A DNA stretch of 64,000 bases from positions 3,242,501-3,306,500 of the forward strand of contig WAEK01000002.1 of NCBI GenBank assembly GCA_011634665.1, written 5' to 3'. Shown here piece after piece: positions 11,038 through 21,323 of this stretch (position 1 is the first letter of the stretch; each line of letters starts with the position of its first letter). A model generated the notes under the pieces. The model was not told the DNA's origin. It ran no database searches and saw nothing but the letters and a program-made list of their open reading frames with translations. Both the position numbers and the translations under genes were made by a program. This stretch comes from Mortierella sp. BCC40632. Its lineage: Eukaryota > Mortierellomycota > Mortierellomycetes > Mortierellales > Mortierellaceae.

Positions 11038-11962
11038 ATGTCGTCCACCACACCCACACCCACTGAACTTCCCCACCTCCTCACCACAGAGTTCAAGAAC
11101 CCTCACCTTGAACATCATGACGACAAGAACCAGGTTGTCTTGACCGCTGCTGCCAAGGGTGCTGGTCTCGCCCTCGTCGCCGGAGGTCTCCTCGCCATGT
11201 CTGGTGCTCGCTACTCCAAAACCTATCAGACTCTTTCTCGCCCCATGAAGACCTTCCTTCTCGGATCAGGTAAACCATCCCGCACTACTCGATATGGACT
11301 TTCTTTCTGTCCCAGCTTGTCCGAAATCTCCCCACTGACATCTCATTCTTTCTCTCTCTCTCGCAATAGGTGTTGCTGCTACCTCTGTGTTGTTTGGTGA
11401 CCATGCCCGTGTCCAGTACGAAGATCGTCAGTTGCTTCGTCATCTTGATCAAGAGGCTGCTGAGGCTGCCCGTGCCGAGATCCGTGCCCAGCGTGGTGTT
11501 CTGGCCGAGCTCAACTACCAGGTCCGCGAGAACCGTAATGCTGTCGTCGGTGTCTCTTGGTTGACATGCATGGCTGGTTCTCTCGGCTACACCTTTGCCA
11601 AGAAGGGTCTGACCACGACTCAGCGCATTGTCACTGCTCGTAAGTTTTTTTTCCCACTCTTATTGTCGCCTTCTAAAAGATCGATTGTATCCCAAAAAAT
11701 GACGCTTTCTTTGCCTAACAACAATGCGCTCTTTTTTTTCCTGCTCCAACGATAAATAGGTATGTACGCACAGGGATTCACAATCTTGGTGATGATGGCT
11801 GTCGCAGCACTCGAGTTGACAGAAGGCCCCAAGCCCCAGAAGGAGGTCATGACTGATCAGTGGAAGGCTATCTTGGCCAAGGACAATCAGGGACAGTACA
11901 TCGTCAAGACTTCGGCTGATTCGCTCGCTGCCGCCTCCCTTTCCACCTCCACAACGGCATAG
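11038..11962 (+). CDS. HIG1-domain respiratory supercomplex factor, Rcf2-like
   Basis: Mitochondrial inner-membrane HIG1-domain protein; Rcf2 associates with cytochrome c oxidase and helps III-IV supercomplex assembly. Three exons (11038-11269, 11370-11639, 11760-11962) give 234 aa, close to yeast Rcf2. The N-terminal half has a hydrophobic segment (AAAKGAGLALVAGGLLAM) and a second around TFLLGSGVAATSVLFG. The C-terminal half is the HIG1 domain, with NRNAVVGVSWLTCMAGSLGY and the signature QRIVTARMYAQGFTILVMM. The two-part architecture (N-terminal membrane pair plus HIG1) is why I prefer Rcf2 over Rcf1. A Ser/Thr/Ala-rich tail follows. Start codon at 11038 is the first ATG in frame with the Thr/Pro-rich N-terminus. 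Confidence 0.88.
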
Positions 11963-12706
11963 AGGAACCTTTTGGGGAATCTAAACCTATAAAAGAAAGA
12001 AAAACAACCCTTTCCAATGCCATCAAGAAAAAAGAAAAGAAAAAAAAAGAAAAAAGAAAATGGATAAAAAAAACCCCCCTCCTCCCAGGACGACCGGTGG
12101 AGCAGGAAAAGTCAGCAAGAGGATTGAAATGGAGGATTAGAAAGCCTTTTTCTCTTTCCCTCCCTTGGCTTGGATTCGCCAATACACGAAAAAAAAAATC
12201 CTAAAAGGATTCAAGTCTTGTTCACTCCATCACCTGGCGACTAAAAATGCCCTCATATATCCATGTCGTTTCCCTTATCCAATCCTTCACGACCATCATT
12301 GTCATTTGCTTTGTCGCTGTACTATCATAGAATCTCTCTCTCTTTTTTGCCTCCTGTTCAAATATATTCATTAAAAAAAAAGGCCAAAAACAACCATATA
12401 ATTATCCAGCGCCCATGAGTTTGGTTCGAAAAGTAAAAGTATGAAACAAAAAAAAAAAAAAAAAGTTGGTTTAATCGGAATGGCAAGCTTTTTAGGATAT
12501 GCGGAGCAAATGCCTAGCGATCTTTCTCTACTTGGCCACACAACAATCCTTGAAAGCCGAGCTATGGCCTAATGCTCTCGAGATCTGCAACGGACAGCTC
12601 TTTTCAAGAAGCCATTTTTTTTTCCCCCCTTCGCTTTTGTTTATTTATTCATATCAACTGTCTCTGAAGGTAATCAACATGTTTCGTCTTCGTTCTAACG
12701 TTGTTC
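11963..12706. other. Convergent 3' intergenic region
   Basis: Between HIG1 and acyl-CoA dehydrogenase 3' ends. A- and T-rich, no gene recognised. Confidence 0.6.
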
Positions 12707-14813
12707 TTACAGCTTGGATCCATTATCCAAGATCTCCTGTCGACGAGCCTTGATAGCCTCATCGCGCTCTCGGATAGAATCACCACGCAACAACTCAAAT
12801 CGAGCCAACTGCATCAAATGAACCTCATCCGGTCCATCCGCAATTCTCAACGTTCTCGCTCCCGCTGCAAAACGTGCCAATGGGAAATCTTGTCCCACAC
12901 CTGCAGCACCATGCGCTTGAATCGCCAAATCAATCGTCCTCTGCAACATTTGAGGCACCATGACCTTGGCCATGGCAATATCTCTCATGGCTCCCTTGGC
13001 ATTCGACCGATCAATCTTGTCGGCTGCTGCCAACACCATCAACCTGGCTGCATTGAGCTCAATTCGGATCTTGGCCACATCGGCCGCAACAGTTCCATGG
13101 CGGGCAAGAATCTTGCCAAACGTCCGACGAGAAGGATCAGTCACGCGCGAGATCATGCAGTCCAACGAACGCTCAGCCATTCCAATGGCACGCATGCTAT
13201 AGAAGGGACCGTGGTTGTTTAAGTGAGTATAAAGATATCATGAACAGCAGATCGACTGACTGTGAAGTCTCAGGGAACAACAATAACGATAAAAAGGCTT
13301 ACCAGTGATGGATGCGACCGGGTCCAAGGCGTCCCTGGATGACTTCGAAACCGCGTCCTTCGCCAGCGATAATGTTTTCTACAGGCACCTTCACATTGGT
13401 GAACTTGACCTCGCAATGGCCCTCGGGAGCATCGTCGTATCCAAAGACTGTCATGGGGCGAACGATATCAATGCCGGGCGTTCCTGCAGGCACAATCACG
13501 ATCGACTGTTGACGGTACTTGTGCTTGTTATTGGGATCGCTCTTGCCCATCACCAAAAAGACCTTGCATCGTGGGTCGCCAGCACCCGAGATCCAGCACT
13601 TTCGGCCGTTGATGATGTAGTGATCTCCGACGCGTTCGATTTGGGTCTCAATGTTGGTTGCGTCAGATGACGAGACAGCAAACTCGGTCATGGCGAAGGC
13701 AGATCGAATCTGACCGTTCATCAAAGGAACGAGCCACTTTTGCTTCTGGGCAGGAGTACCATACTTGGCGAAGACCTCCATGTTGCCCGTATCAGGGGCA
13801 GAGCAGTTCAATGCCTGATTAATTCGAGAAGATTGCGAGCGTGAAAATAAATAAAGAGGAGAATACGGGATTAGTCAAGAGTATTCGAGTGTCGGGCCAA
13901 ATGGGTTCCGACGAGTGTTCGGCTGGACGTTAGGTGGTCCGAGCCCTCTCTCTTTTCCAATTTGCTGCCCGGCTTTCTCACACATTCGTTCATAGTCCTC
14001 TCCAGCCGAGCATGCTCACGAGCCGAGCAGCCCTTTTGTGAGACGTTCACTAGAATGCTCCCACTCTCTCGTTACTTTCCTCTCTCACTCTCTCTCACTC
14101 TTACCTCTGGGGCGACACGTGGGCAGCGACCAGTGATTTCGCAAAGAGTCGCGTACTCGAGGTTGGTCAAGCCAGGTCCCTCGGGATAGCTCTTGGGCAA
14201 GAACAGGTTCCACAAACCCAAGGACCTAGCCTTAGCCTTGAGATCCTCCATAATTGGAGGCACCGACTATAGAATTAAAGAAAAGAAAGAAAATCCATTA
14301 GTCGAAGAAGAAGCAAATAAGAACCGTTTGAATTTGGCTCTCTCTCTCTTTTTTTTTGTTCCTAGGGGAGACTGAACAAGATTTTACCTTCCAGCGCTGG
14401 TCACCAGTTCCAACCTGGCTCTCGTAAATCTCTTCAGCTGGCAGGCAGTCATTCTAGGTAGGAAAAGCGGTGGAAAGAGATTAGCAAGACGACATGAGGA
14501 TCCATTCTTTGCCGGTGGTTGACCGCAACAATGAGTTCTATGGTAGAGCATTGTCATAATCCTCTCTTATTTTTGCTGTAATCTACAATAAATATATATA
14601 TATATATATAAAATATATATAAAAAAAAAGGCACATCCCCTTCTTTTGACAAGAACGTGCTGGAAGAGCTCCAAAACGATATGACCAAGAGTGGAGAAGC
14701 GAGTAGAAGCTAGCGGAGAGCAAAGAGTCGGTAGGCAAGCATACCTCGACAAATTCGATGAGCTTCTTCTGGAGCTCCTTGCAGCGAGGCGAGACCTCAA
14801 AGATGGATGCCAT
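12707..14813 (-). CDS. Peroxisomal acyl-CoA dehydrogenase, ACAD10/ACAD11-type
   Basis: FAD-dependent acyl-CoA dehydrogenase (beta-oxidation first step) of the ACAD10/11 clade, here without the N-terminal kinase-like and phosphatase domains of the animal proteins. Five exons: 14745-14813, 14388-14453, 14105-14266, 13303-13814, 12707-13196; 432 aa. Clade motifs are clear: [65 protein letters not shown], the Trp-Ile-Ser-Gly-Ala strand (KCWISGAGD), [19 protein letters not shown] and [11 protein letters not shown]. The usual TEP before VASSDATN is TEF here. The protein ends in SKL, a canonical type 1 peroxisomal targeting signal, so peroxisomal location is likely (inference). No mitochondrial presequence is evident. 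Confidence 0.93.
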
Positions 14814-15509
14814 GATTCAGGATGTGGGAGGGTGTGAAAAAAAAAATAAAAAATAAAAAATAGAGAGAGAGAGATGGAAATGGAGAAATGGAGAAATGAG
14901 AGTCGGGTGAAATAGGTTGCAATTTCCAAAAAAGAAAGCGAGGTTGAGAGAAAGAGGAAAGAGAAGCGAATGGGAAGAAGGATAAAAAAGAAAAGAAGAA
15001 AAGAAGGAAGAAAAGAGAAAGTGAAAGAGAAAGAGAGAGCGAGAGAGATGGGTCCCATTGTTCCCGTCGTCATCTCTCTTCTTCCTCTTTGCTGGCAACA
15101 GCAGTAGCAGCAAATACACAAGACACCGTACATACCCTGGTGCATAGACAAATATGGGCCTTGGGAATAAGGTTTCCGCTTCGATCGCGCCTGCCCTCCA
15201 CACGAACCGGGGGAGTGAGCAGTCCAACCTCCAATCGAGCGCTTGTCCGCCCTGTGATCCCTCAGACCTGCGTTTGCTCCTCGATCGCTCTCTCTCTCTC
15301 TCTCTCCCCACCTCCCCGCTGTTCCTCTTTCAGTTTCTTGGATAGACACCCCTCCGAAAGCCCGAGACACTGCAATGTAGACCCTCTTGCGTGAATCCCA
15401 ATAATTGTAAGTGTCATTGTACCATGTGCCGAGACTTCAACCAAAAGAGTCGTCAGCCTCCCTTGCCGAGCCTTTATCGGGCAAAAAAGAACATCTCTCC
15501 GAAGCGATT

Positions 15510-15551
<42 letters not shown>

Positions 15552-15701
15552 GCAGATTTCTTTGCACAATCCTTCGACACATCTCTCTCGAGATCCTTCC
15601 TATCCGTTGATCGGGGCCGATGCTTATTCGAAGCAAATAGGCGTAGCATCGGAGCACAAGCTTTTTTTTTTTCTCTCTTTAATAATTTTACACTCATCTC
15701 A
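14814..15701. other. Intergenic region between acyl-CoA dehydrogenase and EAF6
   Basis: Promoter side of the dehydrogenase and 3' side of EAF6. GA-rich then CT-rich, with a 38-bp poly-A. Long minus-strand frames here translate low-complexity DNA. Confidence 0.6.
15511..15548. repeat. Poly-A tract of 38 bp
   Basis: Pure A run about 150 bases past the EAF6 stop codon. Confidence 0.97.
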
Positions 15702-16811
15702 TCAAACATCCAGATCTTCGTCTCCGTCGGCAGCTGACGAGAGACGCATCTTTTTGGGTGGTTTACCCTCTACCCCACTGCCAGCAGCACCTCCATTTCC
15801 ACTCACACTACTGCTGCTGTTCTTGGACGATTGGCTCAACGCCTTTTGTTGCTTCAAATGTCGTCTGCTCAATGAAGATGATGATCCTCCTGAGGCAGAT
15901 GTTGAAGAACTTCCTGTCAATGCTGCTGTGCTAGATGAAAGAGAGCCTCCAGAACCAGTGACCAATGAAGAGGAAGAAGGTGCAATGTTGGAAGAAGAGC
16001 TAGGGTTCTTGGAGCTAGGTCGTTTGGTGGACGAGGAAGAGGATGCAGGTACCGAAGAGCGCTTCATTTCGTCCTGTGATGACTCTTGGTCTCCATTATC
16101 CTTTATTTGCAGCGCCTAAGATGCGAATTGCAAAGAAATCAGGTGCAGATGTTAATACCAAGGGTGAGTGCATTGGCCCTAAAAAGTATTTGCTCTTGGG
16201 TCTACTTCAATAGAGGAGGAGAGACGTGGGTGTCCCCAGTAGAGAAGAAATTACCTTTGTAAATGTGGTAGAGGACATGGAAAAGAGTCGATCTGCGTCT
16301 GTGTATTTTGTCCGAGCCTTGTCCGCCTTGGGATTGATGTAGCCGTCGAATCCACGGATGATGTTTCCTCCATGCTGTGTGTCCTCAAGATATGACCCTT
16401 CAAAGGCGTAGATACTATTCTCTAATGCAGCCTATCCAACCACGAGGGAAGTAAACACAATTATTATTGTTGTTATCATTTTTCCTGTGAGCCAAAGGTG
16501 CTTGAGGTAGCAAGAGTCTGCTCTGAGTACGATAGAAATGCAGAAAAGGTTTCCTTACCAGGTTCCGGTCAACCACCTTTTTGCGAGTCATAAGCTCGTT
16601 GAGCTCATTCTTTGCATCGAGGTACTGCTGATGTGTTACTTTTTCCTTCTGGAGAATGTCGAAAAGAGCATAATGTAGGGTAGGATGATGGAGGAGACAA
16701 GTTAGCGGATTGAGCAGAAGGGGCGAGTGTCATTAGTGCCTAGAGCCAGCTCTGTTTGAACGTTTGAACTGAATCGGATTGCATTCATCTCTTTACAGGA
16801 GCGTCAGGCAT
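15702..16811 (-). CDS. EAF6: Chromatin modification-related protein EAF6
   Basis: EAF6/MEAF6 subunit of NuA4-type (and NuA3-type) histone acetyltransferase complexes. Four exons: 16797-16811, 16559-16648, 16255-16431, 15702-16115; 231 aa. The first coding exon is only 15 bases (MPDAP) and joins KEKVTHQQYLDAKNELNELM, followed by TRKKVVDRNLAALENSIYAF, EGSYLEDTQHGGNIIRGFDG and the YINPK block, which match the conserved EAF6 coiled coil and hook. The C-terminal 130 residues are a serine-rich, presumably disordered tail with basic patches (SRRHLKQQK, KPPKKMRLSS) ending DGDEDLDV. The tail makes it longer than many fungal EAF6 proteins. Confidence 0.93.
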
Positions 16812-16908
16812 GGTAGTTTATTCGATTTGTTCCTGTAGATCTCAAGAAGGCTGGCTAGGGTCGGTCGTTGTGGAGCGTGGTCCTGCAATGTGGCGTCAAT
16901 CTGGCTGG

Positions 16909-16943
<35 letters not shown>

Positions 16944-17319
16944 GGTGTCCTGTGCGTGCCTGTTGGGTCGATGAGTGAGGAGTAGAGAGAAGAAAGAGAG
17001 TGATGCAACATGCGTCTCTCTTTCACAAGACAGGTCACGGCCCCTTCCCCCCCCCCAAGCCTTCCTCTACTCCCGCCTTCTCTTTTTCTCTCTTTCCTCT
17101 CCTTCTTCTTGTTGCCAACCGACCAAGAAGACATCACCCATTCAGACCAAAAGCCAAGCAGAGAAGAGAGACCCAAGACATTTCAACACATACACACACA
17201 CACAAACAGCCCTCTGCGCCTTGCCATACTCAGAGTGCCCCACCACCATTTCCTTTTTCTTTTCTTTTTTGTCTCGCCTCATTTTTCCTCTCTCTCTTTC
17301 ACACCATTTCTCTCATTTC
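16812..17319. other. Bidirectional promoter region EAF6/TMEM230
   Basis: 508 bp between divergent genes. Contains a GT run at about 16912-16940 and a CT/CA-rich leader before the TMEM230 start. No TATA box recognised. Confidence 0.6.
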
Positions 17320-18249
17320 ATGACTACATCCCCTTCGTCTCCGCAACCGGCTCCAGCAAGCTCCACCCACTTTAAGCCATCCACCGGTGTTCGCAAACTA
17401 GTCAACAGAACAAAGAAGATGCGTTTCCCTCGTCGTGCCAACCGATACCTGCAGCTCCAGGAGGACTCTGGCTACTCGGCCGGCCAGTTTATGGCCCCTC
17501 CTCCTCAAGGTTCGTCTCTTACTCTTACTCTTCCCTTCTCATACTCTAAACGCTCCTCAACGAACACACACCCCTATACGCTCACGCATCTCTCTATCCC
17601 TTCTACAGACTTTTTGCTCCGCTCTATTCATGTGCAATGAACTGACAAAGAACTGATATCATCTGACATGACTTGACAATAGTACCATGGAAGTCGATTG
17701 TCCTAGCCGTGATCCTACTCATCCTCGGCGTCGTTGGTCTAACCATCGGATCCTTACTCAAAGTTGGCGTCCTTGTCAGCCCTGTAATACCACTTCTCCA
17801 ACCAGTTTTCCCTGCTCACTCGTTTTCTGTCCTTTCTTTGTTCTGAGCATGAACAAGGCCTTTTTTTTTTTTTTTTTTTTTTTTATTATTTATTTATTCC
17901 GAATGGCCTCATCCTTGCTTTATTGACTGGGCTGTGGTCTTCTCTGACTTTTTATTATTATTATTATTATTTGAACCATTAGGAATGGCTGGACAAGGGT
18001 ACACCGCTATTGATTCTTGGTGCCCTTTGCTTCATTCCAGGTATGTTGTTTGTCTTGATATTCAAGAAAAAAAAAAAAAGAAGCGATCATCATGCGTCTT
18101 CTCTTTTCTTCTTGGTTAGCTCGAACAGGTCGTCTAACTGATTTGTACTTTTGGGATCCATAGGCTCATATCATGTTGGTCTAGCGTACTATGCGTACAG
18201 GGATTATGAAGGATACGAATTTTCACACATCCCAGACTTGGACGACTAA
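17320..18249 (+). CDS. TMEM230-like transmembrane protein
   Basis: Small two-pass membrane protein of the TMEM230/DUF872 family, which in animals sits on secretory and recycling vesicles. Four exons: 17320-17509, 17683-17783, 17983-18040, 18164-18249; 144 aa. After a basic N-terminal half (KLVNRTKKMRFPRRANRYLQ), the family core starts with PWKSIVLAVILLILGVVGLT, then a second hydrophobic segment (PLLILGALCFIPG), the HVGLAYYAYRDYEGYEF block and the invariant ending IPDLDD (human ends IPDFDD). Introns carry a poly-T tract and an ATT repeat. Shares its upstream region with EAF6. Confidence 0.93.
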
Positions 18250-18590
18250 AAGAAAAAGAAAAAGGAACAGAAAAGAAAAGACAAGAAAAGGGCAATGGAT
18301 GTATAGGAAAAGGAAACAATAGGAGAGTCATGCTCAGGATATGACAAGAATGACAGATGGAAAGATTTTTTCCTACTTTTGGCGGACCCTGTTTATAGTC
18401 AATCATTGCGACACCCAAATGTTAATAGCACTGCAGTTCACGATTTCGTTATCAATCGTTTGTATCATAAGTAAACCAACAGCAGGCTTGCTCTTTCTCT
18501 CAATTACTCACTCTCTGTTTGCTCTGGATCTTCATAATAGATTCATTAACAATATGACTTTTTGAACAACGACTATACTATACAAACACA
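18250..18590. other. Convergent 3' intergenic region
   Basis: 341 bp between the TMEM230 and J-protein 3' ends. No gene seen. Confidence 0.6.
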
Positions 18591-19631
18591 CTATGGGCCA
18601 GCCCATTCAATCTCTTCTCCTTGCGCTGTCTTTTGATCCATTCGTTTTGACTCCTTTGCATTCTGTGTCCTTACATAATCTGAGTCTTGGTCTGGTTCTT
18701 CAGCAAATACCTTGTAAAAAGAACTAGCCAAGACAATCGACACAAAGATCACCACCACGCGAGCAAATCTTGCCGAAAGTGAATCGCTCTCCTTATACTC
18801 TTTTTGTTGTTGGTAATCTGTACTGGCGCGTTCACGTTCCACTCGACGTTGTTCTCGTCTCTGTTCTTGCTCGTAATGCATTTCTTGATGGGACTTGGAG
18901 TCAAAGTGGGGGATGGGTCCTGAAGTCGCTCCTGGATCACCACTGCCGACTTGACCCTTTCCGAATTTGAAATGTCGAGCCGCACCATATCGACGCGCCT
19001 CAGCGGCAGCAGTGGAAGACTGGGCTGAATGACGGAAAGGGGTCCGTCTCAACGAACCACGGTTCGAGGAGACTCGAGTCGACGATGAAGAGTGGATCGA
19101 GTCCGATCGGTCCCGAAGAGTCAGGTCATAGTCACGTCGTTGGCGGTCATCCCCAAGGATAGAGTAAGCCTCATTGATTGCAAGAAACTCGCTTCGAGAT
19201 TCGGCAGAGGCATTTTTGTCTGGGTGGTGAAGTTTGGAGAGCTTGTAGAACTGGGATTTGATCTCTCGCTTCGAAGCGTCCTGGCCGATACCTAGTCGCT
19301 CATAGTGGTTTGGTTGCCTTGGCAGAGCAAGAGTTGCAGAGGAGTGGAATGAGGCTGAAGAAGACGGGCGGAAGGGGCTTGAACACGGTTGGAAGAGGAA
19401 TGAGCTACGAAGGGCTCCTCTGGTACATGAGGTCCAGTGATGGCGATGCAGTGCATGAGAGACATTGGAAACATTGGGTACATGGGATCCATTTGGAGAG
19501 TGAAGGGCTAGTGCTAGTGTTGAAGTGGCCGATATTGGTGTTGATGCTGAAGCAGTACGAGATGATACAGTAGCTGTGGCAGAGGGTAGCCGTGTGGCAT
19601 GAAGGAGGAGAGAGCATCGACGTGGATCCAT
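18591..19631 (-). CDS. Mitochondrial-type J-domain protein, DNAJC30-like
   Basis: Hsp70 co-chaperone of 346 aa in a single exon. The J domain lies at about residues 107-170 and includes NHYERLGIGQDASKREIKSQ and the catalytic HPD (LHHPDKN), followed by FLAINEAYSILGDD and RQRRDYD. The N-terminal about 100 residues are Ser/Thr/Ala/Arg-rich without acidic stretches, consistent with a mitochondrial presequence. After a Ser-rich linker there is a charged helix (QRREQRRVERERAS) and one membrane segment near residue 300 (FARVVVIFVSIVLASSFYKV), then an acidic tail. J domain, charged helix and one C-terminal membrane helix is the DNAJC30 layout. The ATG at 19631 is in ACCATGG context. Confidence 0.8.
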   Translation of the reverse strand: MDPRRCSLLLHATRLPSATATVSSRTASASTPISATSTLALALHSPNGSHVPNVSNVSHALHRHHWTSCTRGALRSSFLFQPCSSPFRPSSSASFHSSATLALPRQPNHYERLGIGQDASKREIKSQFYKLSKLHHPDKNASAESRSEFLAINEAYSILGDDRQRRDYDLTLRDRSDSIHSSSSTRVSSNRGSLRRTPFRHSAQSSTAAAEARRYGAARHFKFGKGQVGSGDPGATSGPIPHFDSKSHQEMHYEQEQRREQRRVERERASTDYQQQKEYKESDSLSARFARVVVIFVSIVLASSFYKVFAEEPDQDSDYVRTQNAKESKRMDQKTAQGEEIEWAGP

Positions 19632-19904
19632 GGTTCTTGAGATCTGCAATCCAAGTGTCAAGGAATGAAACAAGTAGGGGAAAAGAGGCGCTTTGTTCTT
19701 CTACATTTGATTTTTATACAAGGTTTCCTCAACTCTCCGACTCTGGCAGTATAAAAAGGAACGACCCTGGGGGGGGGCACGTCTCTTTCTCGAATTCGTT
19801 TTTCTTCTTCTTCTTTCTCCTCATTAGCAAAACTACAACCACCTTCACCTCCTTCATCGCCCTCTTTTTTCTTCCCACTCATACCCTTGTATCTCCCTTC
19901 CACT
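19632..19904. other. Short bidirectional promoter, J protein / Dabb protein
   Basis: 273 bp separate the two start codons. It has a TATA box on the plus side and a G9 run at about 19770-19778. Confidence 0.6.
19750..19757 (+). promoter_or_regulatory. Putative TATA box of Dabb gene
   Basis: TATAAAAA about 150 bases upstream of the Dabb start codon, followed by a CT-rich leader. Good match and spacing for a regulated fungal promoter; not proven. Confidence 0.55.
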
Positions 19905-20228
19905 ATGGCTATTGCTCATATCGTTCTTCTAAAGGTCAAGGACTCGCTCACTGCCGAGCAGGGTCAGGATATCCTCAAGACCCTCGCCAACCTCTCGAAC
20001 CAGCTTCCAGGCCTTATCCAGTCGGTCCATCTCGGTCTCAACTTTTCTAATCGCTCCAAGGGCTTCACTCACGGCTTCACAATGGTTTTCAAGAACCGTG
20101 AGGACCTTGAGACCTATGACAAGTCGCCTGAGCACCAGAAGGTTGTCATTGAGACTGTCCGCCCCAACGTAGACGATGTTCTTGCCTTTGATTATGAAAT
20201 TGAGGATTATTCGGTTCCTCGTCTCTAG
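19905..20228 (+). CDS. Stress-responsive A/B barrel (Dabb) domain protein
   Basis: Intronless 107-aa protein that is nearly all one Dabb domain, a dimeric alpha/beta barrel found in stress-induced and some biosynthetic proteins. It begins with the typical first strand MAIAHIVLLKVKDSLT, then a helix with two Leu-rich turns, the central strand SKGFTHGFTMVFKNREDLET and the YDKSPEHQKVVIETVRP helix that marks the family, then FDYEIED. A TATA box upstream suggests inducible expression (inference). No signal peptide. Substrate unknown. Confidence 0.9.
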   Translation: MAIAHIVLLKVKDSLTAEQGQDILKTLANLSNQLPGLIQSVHLGLNFSNRSKGFTHGFTMVFKNREDLETYDKSPEHQKVVIETVRPNVDDVLAFDYEIEDYSVPRL

Positions 20229-20895
20229 ACCATTCTCACAATAGGTGAAGTCTAACGTGAGAATAATATCCAACCACTGTTTGCATCTCTGCACTGTCAG
20301 GAACACAATAAAGCTCATACACACAAACGCATGAACATCCTGTAATTGCTTAAGATGCTTCCGCTCCTGCCAAAAAAAAAAAAAAAAACCCTGCCCAGAG
20401 GTTGGATTCTCTTTTGGGGATAAACGAGGCAATGACACACAAGAGGTAGAGAGTTAACACCAGAAAGCTGAGCAGGCGACAGAGATCGGACCTTGGGAGA
20501 TAACGGAGCACATTTCCAAATTCGAACAATTTCTCTCACACACACACACACATGCGCACACAAAAACAGCAACAAAGAAAAGAGATCATTACAACAACAA
20601 TTCGAACGCGAGCGGTCTGGCGACGCTGGTTCCTTTGTTTTCTTTCTTTCTTTCTTTTTTCTTTTTTTTTTTATTTTCCCTTTTTTACTTCATCTTTTAC
20701 TTGTGTGCGTGTGTGTGTGTGTTTTGTCCTTGAGCCACTGGTCAGTGCTGGGAGTGAGAAAGGACAGAGCCGCAGCCGTATTTCACAGAGTCGCTTGACT
20801 GCAAGGCAATTTTTTTTTTTCAGCGCCAGTTGTCCTATCTGGATTTGAATGTCGAATGTCCAGGCGCGCAATTTCTTTCTATTACTAATCCGTGG
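20229..20895. other. Convergent 3' intergenic region
   Basis: Between Dabb and COPS9 3' ends. Poly-A, CA and T-rich tracts; no gene recognised. Confidence 0.6.
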
Positions 20896-21323
20896 TTACG
20901 CGCTTTCGTCGTCAAACAGGTCAGGAAAGTCTGTAAAAGGAACCATGGAGGAGAAAAGATGACAAGGGAAGGAGAGGGAAGAACAGTTAGATAAGACTCT
21001 CACACCTCCCCACCCCCCACCCCCAAAAAAAATAGAACAGGATTGGGCCGGATAAAAGAGAAGACAGTCCTGTTCAAAGGCCTTTGCGCCAAAAGGCGAA
21101 GTGTAGGGTAACAGTCAGAGACAAAAAAAAATGAAGCAAGCTTGGCCTCCACTTTACCATTGAAAAAGTCCTTGTCTACAATCTTGTGAGACACTGTGGA
21201 GGCAAGGCGCGGGTGTCCAGTCTTTTCATCGATGATAAAGTCCTCCATTCCAGGGGAAGGTGAAATAAACTCGTCATTCTCGTCAATCGCCATGCCTTCA
21301 TAGTCATCGACTGTTGAGTCCAT
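20896..21323 (-). CDS. COPS9: COP9 signalosome subunit 9 (CSNAP-like acidic microprotein)
   Basis: Sixty-six-residue acidic protein from two exons (21158-21323 and 20896-20930). The GT-AG junction falls inside the key motif and rebuilds DKDFFNDFPDLFDDESA, closely matching the C-terminal DFFNDFEDLFDD of animal COPS9/CSNAP, which docks on the COP9 signalosome, the enzyme that removes Nedd8 from cullins. The N-terminal part (MDSTVDDYEGMAIDENDEF) is acidic, as in the family, with little alignable sequence. Without the 35-base second exon the motif is truncated, so automatic annotation may miss or mis-end it. Whether other CSN subunits exist in this genome cannot be seen here. Confidence 0.85.

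Noticed and set aside
10606..11400. 264-codon plus-strand frame including the HIG1-gene first exon
   Set aside because: The long N-terminal part translates CT/CA leader DNA; only the piece from 11038 is coding.
14567..15370. 267-codon minus-strand frame over the acyl-CoA dehydrogenase 5' end
   Set aside because: Low-complexity Ser/Phe content, wrong frame for exon 1 of the recognised gene.
15391..16119. 242-codon plus-strand frame
   Set aside because: Antisense of the Ser-rich EAF6 C-terminal exon plus the poly-A tract.
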